Part shown: piece by piece, positions 31,016 to 41,325 of the stretch
Position numbering within the stretch: the first letter of the stretch is position 1
Layout of the letters: each line of letters opens with the position of its first letter
Assembly: GCA_010015675.1 (NCBI GenBank)
Contig: ML977004.1
Span: 22,655-86,654, forward strand
Length of the DNA: 64,000 nt
Direction of reading: 5' to 3'
DNA from: Byssothecium circinans
Taxonomy: Eukaryota; Ascomycota; Dothideomycetes; Pleosporales; Massarinaceae
Position numbers and translations under genes: made by a program
The notes under the pieces: generated by a model
Database searches by the model: none
The model's input: the letters and a program-made list of their open reading frames with translations, nothing else
What the model was told of the DNA's origin: nothing

Positions 31016-33570
31016 TCAAGGCAACCCCCGTCCCGAATTCACCGCATCAGCTACCTGACTAGTCCCCGGCCGATTCTCCGCATACCGCTCATAACTATCC
31101 AAATACAAAGCATCTAAACACACGAAAAAACAACGTTAATAATCAACCTCTACTCTCGAAACCAAGTCCGGTACAACAAGGACAAGTGTACTCACCATCA
31201 CTAGTGGTCCTCTTAACCGCCACGTGACCCTCAATAGCATCGACCCATTTCTTCCACCTCGAGCCTTCTTCCGGCTCGGGCCACCCTCGATAGGGACCAA
31301 GCACTTTCTTCAACCGCAGGACCCAGGGTGCAACTTGGACGTCGACGAAGCCCAAGTCGTGGCCTAGGAAAAAGGGTCCTTCGGGGTGGGCGGCATCGAC
31401 TAGCTTTCCAATCTCGGTGCGGAGTTCTTTTGCATGATCGGCTTGGTCGTTCGGTTCTTGTGCCTGCAGGAGGCGGTAGAAACAAGGAATGATTTGCCGG
31501 TTGATGTGATCGGCCCAGAGGCGACATGTAGCACGCGTTTGCGGATTTGGAGGGAGTAGAGCGGGACCGGTCTGGAGATCTTCAAGGTATTCCATTATCA
31601 CGGTTGACTCGTGGGTGGACCATGTTGGGCCGTGACGGATTGCGGGGACGAGACCGCGTGGGTTCACGTCGAGGAGAGATTGGGGCTTTTTGTAAGGGTC
31701 AACTTCGATGTATTGATAGGGGACCTGCTTTTGTTCGAGGGAGATCCAGACGCGTTGGACGAAGGGGCTGTAGGGTTGTGTTAGTTGGGTTGATGACGTC
31801 ATGATTGAGGTTGTTGAGCGGCTGAAGATGGGAAAGGCTTACCAGAAACAACTGCCGTAGAGCTTGAGGTCTTCGTCTTTGGAATGGTACTTTGCTGTGA
31901 CGAGTGCTGCGCCGGTTGCTTTTTTGTTATATGTTTTCTTGGTCGGATCACCGCCCTGGTTTGCGTCAGTCATCTTGAATCGAATTGCTGCACCAGAACT
32001 CGAAACAGGCAAGAAAGATTTGGAAGAAGATAGGAGCTTCGGGATAGTTCTTCGTGGAAGGAGGGTGCAATGTGATGGTGTAGAAGAAGGTAATGTTCGA
32101 AGTGATGAAAGTGCTCGCAGGAGTGAAGACATTGGAGGGAACCAAGCAATGAAATGCTGTGGCCAGGAAATGCAGAGCTTCGCGATTTCCGTGGCCACGC
32201 AGTTCGCTGCTCGCAACCATGACGAAATAATTTGCAGTCTCGACCGCGGCTTTCATGCAACTGTTTGGTGCTGCTATAGCGGACTTGTCCGAGGAGTAAC
32301 CAAAGTCAAAACAACGGGGTAAGCTAGAAAAGTTAAAATCTTGAAACTTACCGGCGTCTTCTTCTTCTCTCTCTCATTCTTCATCAGCCATCTCTGCACA
32401 CTATTCTTCTTGACTGTGTCACTGAGCTCCAACGTATGTTTATGCGGCCCCGCAACGCCATCGCCCTTCCCATTCCCGCCATTTCCATTCACTCTCTGAA
32501 TAGTATAAAACTTCTGCTTCAGATTGACTCCCGACGCTGCCTGCGTCATCGTCATACCCGTCATGCCCCATTCGTTCGATGTTTGCCCGCCAAAGAACTG
32601 AGTCCCAGTAGCCGCATCTAGGGCACCTGGTGGTTCTTGCCCCGTCTGATCAGCGAGCTCTTCGCCATCAAAGTATTCCGTGATTTTGATTTTGACATCG
32701 CAGAGGTCGCGCTCGCGGGCCACCCGTTTCCGTTTCTTCTTTTCTGGGTCTGTGGACTTCTTTGTACCGGGGGGTCGGCCTTTGAGCCTGCAGTCCCAGT
32801 AGTGGGATACGAAGCGTTTGCGTTTATGCCGTTGAGTGGAGCGGTGCGAATAGACATTGTCGACATGGGGGAAGTAGGTTTGGAATCTGTATAATGGTTA
32901 ACTTGATCATCCTGAACGTCATAGGGTAACCAAAAACTCACTCTTCTTCGGTCAAGGTGATAGTTTCATCGACATGGAACAGCTTGTCCCGCCATATCTC
33001 AAGGTCTGGAGGATTAGGAACCAACTTCAGCCCCTCGAACTGTCTATGGTTTTGGGCATTTGACACAGGCGCTTCCTCGGCTTCTAGGTTCTGAGTCTGA
33101 ACCTGCGTTACTTGGGGCGATACTGGAGCATGAACCAGTACCGGCGTCTGCGTGTGTACGAATTCGGGCCTTGGTTCGATTTCCTGGACTGGCTGCTGTT
33201 GTATTCTTTGGACCGGTGGTGCTTGCACTCTGACAGGCGTTCTAGTAATCGGTCGAGGTTGCTGAATGTGCTGCTGTTGAGCCACAGGTTGCGGCTGCGC
33301 TTGCGGCGCATTCAAGTCAAAGGCCCTTCCATATCCTCCAGGTGCGCCTGTGAATGGAGGAAAAGTTTGTTGCGCCTGCGACAGCGCATGATGGGTTTGG
33401 AAATGTAGAGCGTGCGGGCTCGGTCCGTTCAAGTGGTGGGCATATCGTTGGTCGAAGAAGGCATCATTCGCGTCTTGAGGTAAGCCATCGAGGCCTTGAA
33501 GCTCTGGGGGCAGGGCATGGAGTGGAACGGACTGGAGGTGAAATGGTAGTTGTTGATGCGACTGGTTCAT
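31016..33570 (-). CDS. fusion of a fungal nuclear-like domain with an omega-type glutathione S-transferase
   Basis: Five exons: 33570-32942, 32886-32352, 31955-31843, 31767-31196 and 31113-31016. They give 648 residues, all in frame. Residues 1-200 are Gln/Pro/His-rich and disordered. Residues 210-290 are a conserved-looking basic block: FQTYFPHVDNVYSHRSTQ, HYWDCRLKGRPPGTKK (AT-hook-like GRPP) and EKKKRKRVARERDLCD. Residues 389-648 are a GST: LKLYGSCFCPFVQRVW with Cys426, assembled across an exon junction, as the likely catalytic cysteine, then NPRGLVPAIRHG, a STHESTVIMEYLEDL thiol-site block and the C-terminal LYLDSYERYAENRP. The fusion rests on intron 3' of 32352: GTAAGT donor, CTGAC branch site and CAG acceptor, 396 bp, phase 0. 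The alternative is two genes, the GST starting at 31973 or 32132. Confidence 0.7.
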
Positions 33571-34060
33571 GGCGATCTTGCGCGTGTTGCGTATGCACGC
33601 GTCTGCTGCTTAAAGCAGCGTGAAGAATGAGGGCAACGACAGGCTTGGCGCAAGAGATGTGGGGCGAGGGAGGGGACTTGAGTACGGGGAGCGTGTCAAT
33701 GCTTGAGGTGCAATTGTGATGACGCTGTAGATGTTCTTTCCAAGTATCGGGATCGTGAATGTGTTATGTTGCACTTTTCTTTGTTGGGCTGCTAGCTAAT
33801 TTACTTCACGCGGACACTGCGGTAGAGAAGTCACAATGCCACCGGGGTATACCTCAGCCTTTATACGAAATTTCTCCCCACGCGTGACCTTCTAGTGGCT
33901 CACTGAAAACAAAGGTCGCTTTAATCGATGGAAACTGTGACCTTGTTCAGGCCTCTATGATGAACAATCAGCCGCTTTTGCTGAAGCCGACTTTTCCACT
34001 CCCAACGCCGTGCCATGCCATGATGAAGAACTTGTCCCGCTGTAGCCACCTTGAATACAT
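33571..34060. other. intergenic between the fusion gene and eIF3h
   Basis: No coding region supported; promoter of the GST-fusion gene and 3' flank of eIF3h. Confidence 0.55.
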
Positions 34061-35277
34061 CTACTCTCCAGGCAATAGATTGCCCTTGACCGCAAACATC
34101 TTGGAGCTGACGCCTGCCGCGAAACCATCCACCTGTCGTGCATACTGCTCGACCTGCCTTGAATTGAGCAACGTTTCCAACCTGCTGGGCTCTTGAGGCA
34201 GCTTGAACAGCCTCTGCCACTCGTCCTCAGGAAGCAACGGCTGCTTCGACGCCGTCCTTGCAGCGTTCTCTGCCTTTCGCTTTTGTTGCCAGGCGGTGAT
34301 CTTAGCCTGTTCCCGTGCAAGTGAGCGCTGGTAGTACGAGTGGTTGTTGAGCTCGGTGTGGTGGTTCTCAATGCTCTCGAGGAGCAGGTCGCACGACTTC
34401 TCGAGGAACGGGTCGATGGACAGATCCAGCGAGTCGTAATTAGGGCAGAATGGTGGTTCGGGGGTGTTCGGATCCTGCCGAAGAGCAGCTAGATTTGGCG
34501 GGAAAGAAAGCTCCTCTGTCGGGATGTCGGAAGGAAGTTGGTGGAGAAGTGACGTGAGAAGATGCGAGTTGTGTATCGTGACGGGAAGTTCGACGAGGAT
34601 GTCCTGGTACCTGAGACCGCTCTTCTGCAGGCTGTAACAATTAGCCACATCTTCCTCTGCTCCAGTTGGCATTCTCGTACCTTTCCGTTGTAAACTTGCT
34701 CTCCTTGAAGGCGGTCAGGAAAGCCTGAGAAAGTCTGTATGCGCGCAAGTTCAAAGCACCCTGTGAGCTCCTGCTCACATCGTGGACCAGCGCAACAGCC
34801 CGCTCGTTCGCCTCTTTCTGGTAGAAGAATTGGTTCTCGATGGTGTTCAAGTTGATGAAGTTGCCCATGCTCGTGCTCGTATACCAACCGACGTTGTTCG
34901 CATCCACATTCACCTCCCTCAGAAACTTGATCATCTCATTCTGGTACGCGATGTTGGCTTTGTTGCGCGGCGCGGCGGCAGCCAGGTTTGCGGCAGAGTC
35001 GCGGTCTTGGTGGCTATCTGTGGCGGGGGCATCGATGGTGGGAAACGGGAAGGACGAGGTGACTTCGAGGAGACCGGGTTGATTGGAGGACTCCATACCG
35101 ACGATAGAGCCCGTCGCGACGGTAGGAAAAGTTTTGGAGGCATGATTTACTAGTTTCATTACCACCTGCAGGACAGTCAGAGGGGATGGCGGGGTTTCGC
35201 ACGCGTAGATAAAGGCAGCTTACCAAGGCTTCGACCTGTACCGCCTTGATCGGCGAGTCCTTGAGCGCGTTAGCCAT
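34061..35277 (-). CDS. translation initiation factor eIF3 subunit h (MPN-fold)
   Basis: Exons 35277-35224, 35165-34681 and 34631-34061 give 369 residues. The N-terminus reads [17 protein letters not shown], the start of an MPN domain, followed by [42 protein letters not shown] and [20 protein letters not shown]. The C-terminal half contains [35 protein letters not shown] and [20 protein letters not shown], ending [13 protein letters not shown]. This order and wording match eIF3h. The metal-binding His-x-His of active JAMM proteases is replaced by Thr-Ser in GWYTSTS, so no deubiquitinase activity is expected; the role is scaffold in eIF3 on the 40S subunit. Cytosolic. Secure. Confidence 0.94.
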
Positions 35278-36735
35278 ATTGTAGTGGCTTGCAAAGTTAT
35301 GTTGTGGGATCTGTGGGGCAGCGTAGGCGGAAGGGCGGCTGTCGTGGTGTTGAGTAAATCGCGAATTTCGAGTGAGTGCGATCTGCCAAGTTTCCCCGCT
35401 AGGATTGGATAGGTATAGCGTCACTGGGGTGGTCACGACCAGGACTCAGGTTCTTTCCATCCCAACCCTCTAAAATCATCAATTTTTAATACATCAAGAC
35501 AGATTTATCTGAAAGGTAACGGAGATTTTATTTCAGCACCTATTCTTCGCTCCTTTTCTCGTCTTGCAGTATCACAGCAGTGTAAGAAGCAATTTGCGAT
35601 ACCAAGTACGCTTTAATAGTGTACTCATATTCTCGTAGCCTGCTATACTTGGCAGTACAGCTCAGCATCTCGCTCATTAATATGCGCATTGTACGCGGAC
35701 GAATGGATATTGCGTGTAAGAATAACCTCAATTAACAAACGAACGACAGACGAGGATACGTAAAGGATGCCTCAAGAAACGAAGATTCGGGCAAAGGTCG
35801 ACGCAGCATAGAGGCCGAGAACAGACGAGCGAATAAAAAACGAGAGATGAGATTGTGATGGCTTCAAGGAGGCGTTGGAGAATGACATGCTTCGAGGCAC
35901 GGTCAAAGGCTGCAATATCGTAAAAAGAAGCAAACATGACCAGAGTGCGCTGGAGATCCCGTCAAGGATCCGAATGTCCTCTGAACGGCTCAAGGCAACG
36001 ATACGAGCGCCTTGGTCTCGCACACAATGAAACTGTACCGTCGATTTACCTTCCAGAATGCGTTATCTCCGGTTTCCAACCTGCTCCTACCATTATCTTC
36101 CGACCGAAACACAACCCGCTCAGTCCCAAAACCGTACACAGTACACAAGGCCGATAAAGACCCCTCAGCCCTCGCATAAACGCTGATAACAACGATGCCG
36201 TGATGTCATTGGCTAAGGGTTGCGATAACGAACCAGCACAGCAAGATATAAGGTTGCTGCCGTGGAACTGAAGAACACATCCCATAAACTTCCCACAAAC
36301 CAAACGTGTCGTTTCAAACCTAAATTGCACTCATCGCAAGATCGCCTCTCACACGGCGAAAAAGAAATGAGATAGCTGAAGATAGGCACCAGTGAGGCGA
36401 GATACTTGTTGCGTGAGGGCGGGGTATATCTGACCAAAGAGCTCCATTGCGTGATAGACCGGGATCGTCGTCTCTTGAGCCTGAATCGTCTGGATGTCCC
36501 TCTCTTAAAGATTGTGCTGCTTTCCTTTGAGATCGCGAGCAGATACTCATCCTCAAAGTGTGTTACAATCTCGACAAGCCTTCTCCTAATCGCTTTCAAA
36601 GGTCACAACTCCCTTCGCCTTCTTCTAGTTGCCATGTTGATGTGTCCAGCCGCGCATTTCTTTCTCAAGTCCACAATTTGCTTGACCGGGCACAGCTCGT
36701 TACTGTGTGCTCATCGGCAAGAGTCTGTTTGAAGA
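35278..36735. other. divergent region between eIF3h and the hydroxyacid dehydrogenase gene
   Basis: About 1.46 kb holding both promoters. An AT-rich patch lies at about 35460-35620. Coding-like fragments on the minus strand (36349-36720) are listed separately. Confidence 0.45.
36349..36720 (-). pseudogene. possible decayed gene fragment, unrecognised
   Basis: Three minus-strand pieces in different frames read like real protein: one with LCPVKQIVDLRKKCAAGHIN (about 36600-36690), one with VTHFEDEYLLAISKESSTI (about 36510-36570) and a terminal one with TTIPVYHAMELFGQIY and LTGAYLQLSHFFFAV ending in a stop at 36349-36351. No good pair of splice sites joins them, so indels are more likely than introns. 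I recognise no family. The pieces could equally be chance. Confidence 0.25.
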
Positions 36736-38780
36736 ATGCGTATGAGCAAACCGAAGGTCCTGCTTCTGGGCGAAATCGAGCAGTGAGTTAACCTTTCCGT
36801 TCTCTTGTTCTCAAACTCCGATGTGAGCCGATATCGTGTCGTCCCCTTATCTGTGAAATCAATGCGAGAACTGGAGGTGGCTGCAGGTAGGCTGCACAAG
36901 CTTTCATTTGGTGGAATGCGATGGTGCTTTTGGGCAAAGTGTCAATTCTGGACCGGCGTTGCATGACTTCAGTATCTTCGTTTATATGTGGGATTCCTCG
37001 AACATCCTGACCTGTACTGACAAACAATCAATTACAGTGCCCACGATTCATGGAGCTCCCTTTCGACAGTCGCCGACATTGTAATTCCTCGCTCTCGCAA
37101 CCGTTCGGAGTTCCTCGGCGAGTGTGAAAGTGGGCATCTGGACGGCGTTCTAGCAATATACCGAACTTACGAAAGCGTTTGCCTCACCGGTAGATTCGAC
37201 GAAGACCTTGTGTTGACACTGCCTGCAAGCGTAAAGTTCGTGTGCCACAACGGTATGTCACTGATAGATCTTAGCTTCAAACATGAAACTATTGTTGGTT
37301 ACTCGTTCAAAGCAATTACTCTCAGAGAGGGGTAGATGGGTGGATTGAGCGCGGGAAAGAAAATGCTTCAGGTCGTGCAGGTGCTGCCCTGGGAGCCTTG
37401 ACTAATGTAGCTTTGAGCATGACTTTTGTGCTTCGCTGACAATTACAGGTGCCGGATACGATCAAATCGATATCCAATCCTGTACCCACCGCGGTATATG
37501 GGTCTCAAACGTGCCGAAAATTGTGAACGATGCAGCAGCAGACGCTAATTTCTTCCTCATTCTCGGGGCTCTCCGAAAATTCAATACGCCCCTTATGACG
37601 CTACGACAGGGCGAATGGCGAGGCCGGACGCCTCTACCACTAGGTCAAAATCCTCAGGGAAAAGTCCTCGGTATCCTTGGAATGGGGGGAATCGGCGGGA
37701 ACCTCAGAAAGAAGGCAGAAGCATTCTCCATGCGTGTTATCTACCACAATCGCAAACCACTCAGTGAAGGTGTGGCAGGCAGTGCTCGTTATGTGAGCTT
37801 TGAAGAGCTCCTCTCGATGAGCGATGTCATCAGCCTGAACTTGCCTCTCAATGTGAGTAGGTATCCTGATACCTTCGCATGTGTCGAGCGTCATGACAAT
37901 CGTGATAGCGACGTTTGAGACCTTCCAGGCAAAACGCTACTGTTAAACCCGTCCGAACGCTGATTGATCCCCAATAGACAGAGACTCACCACAAAATCTC
38001 CACAAGAGAGTTTAGTCTCATGAAGAAAGGGGTTGTCATTGTTAATACGGCGCGTGGCGCGATTATCAACGAGGCGGCCTTGGTTGAGGCGTTGGACAAC
38101 GGCCATGTCGCCTGTGCTGGTTTAGACGTATGTTACTCCGTACGATGCAGACTCTCGTCATTGTCTGAAATGGGAGACGCGTAGGGCAATTTCGGAACAG
38201 TGTTGTCTGAGACGAGAGTAGACAACGACGAGCTGTGCTGACCCGTGAGGACGATTCTAGGTATACGAAGAAGAGCCCTCGATCCACCCAAGACTGCTTG
38301 CCAACCCGCACGTCATCCTACTGCCGCATATGAGCACATATACCATAGAGGTATGTTCAGGCTCCATTTTCTACAAGGCCCGTGTTGGATGAGACGTTGT
38401 ATGCAGTGCTCAGGGGCCAGAGCCTTGGGCGAAAGCCAACCAGACCTTCAGGCGCCTGGCGTAGAGCCGTTCGCTTCAATACGTCGGTGTGGAGACACAA
38501 TGGGGCTGGTAGCCTAATGAGTGAAGTTTTGTGTGCTACCAGTCACGCCTTCCTCTTTTGCTGCATAGTGGAACTTGATGACGCGTTCCGCACCTAAGGC
38601 TGACATCTGTGCAATAGACTCGGACTGGGACTGAAAACTTGACGATACAAAACGTGGTTAGTTTCTGCGGCCGTGGTGTTGTTGTATTCGTGCCGCGGAC
38701 ACTGACGTTTGTAGCGCATGGCGGTTGAGCAAGGAACGCTGCTGAATATAGTCCCCGAGCAAGCCAAGCATGCGAAATAG
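36736..38780 (+). CDS. D-isomer-specific 2-hydroxyacid dehydrogenase (GRHPR/GyaR-like)
   Basis: Seven exons: 36736-36782, 37038-37252, 37449-37852, 37978-38127, 38261-38350, 38618-38656 and 38715-38780. They give 336 residues, with phases closing. Start ATG at 36736 gives [15 protein letters not shown]; the ATG at 36742 is an alternative. The NAD(P)-binding Rossmann motif is [19 protein letters not shown]. The catalytic set is present: Arg in [18 protein letters not shown], Glu in [11 protein letters not shown] and His in [11 protein letters not shown]. The substrate-side loop [13 protein letters not shown] is also typical. Such enzymes reduce glyoxylate, hydroxypyruvate or other 2-keto acids in the cytosol; the exact substrate cannot be read. 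Exon 6 is 39 nt. The protein ends EQAKHAK with no peroxisomal SKL. Confidence 0.9.
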
Positions 38781-40440
38781 AGGGCGTGTCTCAAATTGTC
38801 GTAGAGTTTGCTTTGCCTAGGCGGCATCATTGCGGGTGCCGGTACCAACGTGGTCGTCGATGAGATCTAGACAGGACTGGAATTAGAGTATGAGGATAGT
38901 TCTGTCACTGACCGGGCTTGCCGACGATCTACGGGATCTCTGGCTGGGATATGCCAGTGTGTGGTGTCATGATTCGGTACCGGGAGAAGCAAATACATGT
39001 TTTTCAGCTGCGGCGCGATTTGCATGAGGATTTGGCAGCACCATCCTGCCTTGTTTGTTGCCGTGGGGATTAACCTGTCAGGGCGAGCATTTGGCAATTA
39101 TTCGCTTCTGTATGCTCTTCTCGGAAGCCAGATGGCGGGGCGGGCCAGCCGTCTCAAGCGAGGGTGTCATCTGTAGAGAACGGCTGCAGGCAGGAGAGGA
39201 CCGCTGCATGAACCTGGTGCTCCTGGAACCCCGTTGGCAGCTACATATGTACCAGAGCGCGGTGGTCAAAGCCGGAACTGGACAACACGTCAGGTGAGGT
39301 GGAATTGAAACATTTGAAGGCGGGAAATTCGACATTCGACATCTGGCCACGAAGCTTGGGCGAGAGCTGCGGGCGGTGATGATGCACATATGGCGCATGT
39401 GCCTTCCTTCTAGAAACTCGCCTCTCGCGCCTTCCGTGGCTTCCACGGCAGGGTCGTCTGGTCGCGCTCCCGCCGAAAGCGAGAGCAAGGATGGCCCCCG
39501 CACTGCTCGCATCAATTATCAAATTGACATCGATGCCGACCACCACCATGATTATCTAGTCCTGCAGAACTTGGGAAGGCCGCTGTGCCTCGTCTTTTCG
39601 CTGCTCACACCACACCAGAACGTGCAAGAACCATGGCCAATGAATTGACCTCTCCAATCAGGCCAAAGAGGGCTACGGGCTGTGGTTTGCTACACAACGA
39701 ACGTCACATTCGCTCGCCGCCGACGGGCAAGCACCGGGTTCAACGGCGGCACCCTGCCTTTTATCCGTTGACAGCCCCCGGCGATACAGAACGCCTCTTG
39801 CGGACACAGGCTGAGTCGAGCAGTGGCATGAGCAGACATGTGCGCCTGTGTTGGCGCTCATGCAGAGCCTCACCGTCTTTGTCGAACGCGAGAGAGAGGA
39901 GGCCGATCCGGAATTGCCTTTGAACCTCGAGGTGGCTGGGAGTCCAAGCTCGTCGAGAATGCCATGCTGCCCTCGCGCGGATAAAATGAGACGCAAATTT
40001 CCACGCGTGGTCAGCCTCTAGGCAGTGAGGTCGTGGGTGCAGTTGGGACTTGGACGGCGTAGTGGCAGAGAAGGATAGACGGGCCGGCGAGGGCCGCCGT
40101 GCACTTCCAGTGGCCTGTATGGTGATGGTGCTGGGTCTGATGCACAAAAATCGCCTGCACGCGCGGCGGCATCTGTCTATACTGCTATAGTGGGAAGCTG
40201 CATGATAATATTGCCTGACGAGCCGCGACCCACTGGCGCCAGTCAGGTACTGTACAGCCTTGAGCCACATCTGCCTGTCCGGCTCGGATCCCACCAAAGC
40301 AGATCAAGGACGCTGCGCTGGGCGGTTAACCATTTGCAGCCGTTTAATAATTACCTGTGTATGATGCGTAGACGTGCAAAGCGCGGCACATGGGCTGAAC
40401 GTGGGTACATGATACATTTAGGATTCGAATACCTACATAT

Positions 40441-40466
40441 GCACACACACATATACATACATGTAC
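40441..40466. repeat. imperfect CA/TA microsatellite
   Basis: gcacacacacatatacatac followed by atgtac; alternating purine-pyrimidine, seen directly. Confidence 0.8.
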
Positions 40467-40566
40467 GGACATGTGGAGCTCAAGTGTCAACGGACGCACG
40501 TGACGGCCCCTTCCGGTCTGGCGCCGATTTCTTTTTCTCTGCCTCACTCACTGGCATTCATCCCTC

Positions 40567-40607
40567 GTCCGTCTCCGTCTGCGTCTGCGTCTCCGTCTCC
40601 GTCTCCC
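40567..40607. repeat. CGTCTC/CGTCTG hexanucleotide tandem array
   Basis: About six consecutive hexamers of the form CGTCTS upstream of the Zn2Cys6 gene. Seen directly. Confidence 0.9.
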
Positions 40608-40764
40608 TGGCGCAACCCTCACCCGCCGCATCCACTGGTGACGCGCTTCACATCCAGCCAGGCACATCGCAGCCCGATCCCGTATCTAACGCACAGCGCG
40701 GCCTGTCAGCACTGCTCAAGCCTCAAGCGAGCGAGACTGGCGAGGCCGACTCCTAGTCTTTGAT

Positions 40765-40797
40765 CCCTGTGCCTGTGCCTGTAACTGTACCTGTGCA
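40765..40797. repeat. degenerate CTGTGC hexanucleotide repeat
   Basis: Successive ctgtgc, ctgtgc, ctgtaa, ctgtac, ctgtgc units. Seen directly. Confidence 0.8.
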
Positions 40798-41325
40798 GTG
40801 CCCGGGCACTCACACTGCCACGCCCACGCCAACTCTCACGCTCTGACAGACTGACGGATGGTTGATACCTGCTTACTGTAGCAAGGCTAACCATAATTGC
40901 GCCGCCTTCTGCCTCCCTTTCTCAGCGCGCGCGCATATCTTACACTACCGTCAGTCTTTCTTCCGCCGCCCGCCGTCGTCCCATCTCCCACCAGCCACGC
41001 GCGTCCTCCCAGCCAGCTAGTGTGCCAGTGTGCTAACTCGCCCTCAACGCCGCGACCAGCGAGCAGCAACAAGTGTTACATTCACTTCTGGATTGCGCAC
41101 CGGGCTGCAGGCGCGCAACCGAGGCAGGGGCTTTTAGCTTGTATCCATCCGGGCGGCCGTCACGCCGACGCACCCTGGTCGGCCACCTCGTTCGTCTGCT
41201 GGCGCTGGCGTTGGCGTCCGAACCTTGAGATACGGCGCTGCCGCTGCCGCTGTCCTGTTCGGTCGCAGAGGTTCTCTCTCCACTGCGACCACAGTCTTGC
41301 ACCAGGCTCGACTGGCAGCGCGTCC

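Larger units (their letters stand above)
38781..41325. other. 2.5-kb stretch without a supported gene, rich in simple repeats near its right end
   Basis: No frame shows domains or splice logic. The right third (40400-41325) is the likely promoter and leader of the Zn2Cys6 gene. It carries CA/TA dinucleotide, CCGTCT-like hexamer and TGTGCC hexamer repeats. Confidence 0.4.

Noticed and set aside
31839..32216. Separate GST gene starting at MTDANQ (31973)
   Set aside because: The start overlaps a textbook branch site and acceptor, and the fused model closes in frame; kept only as an alternative.
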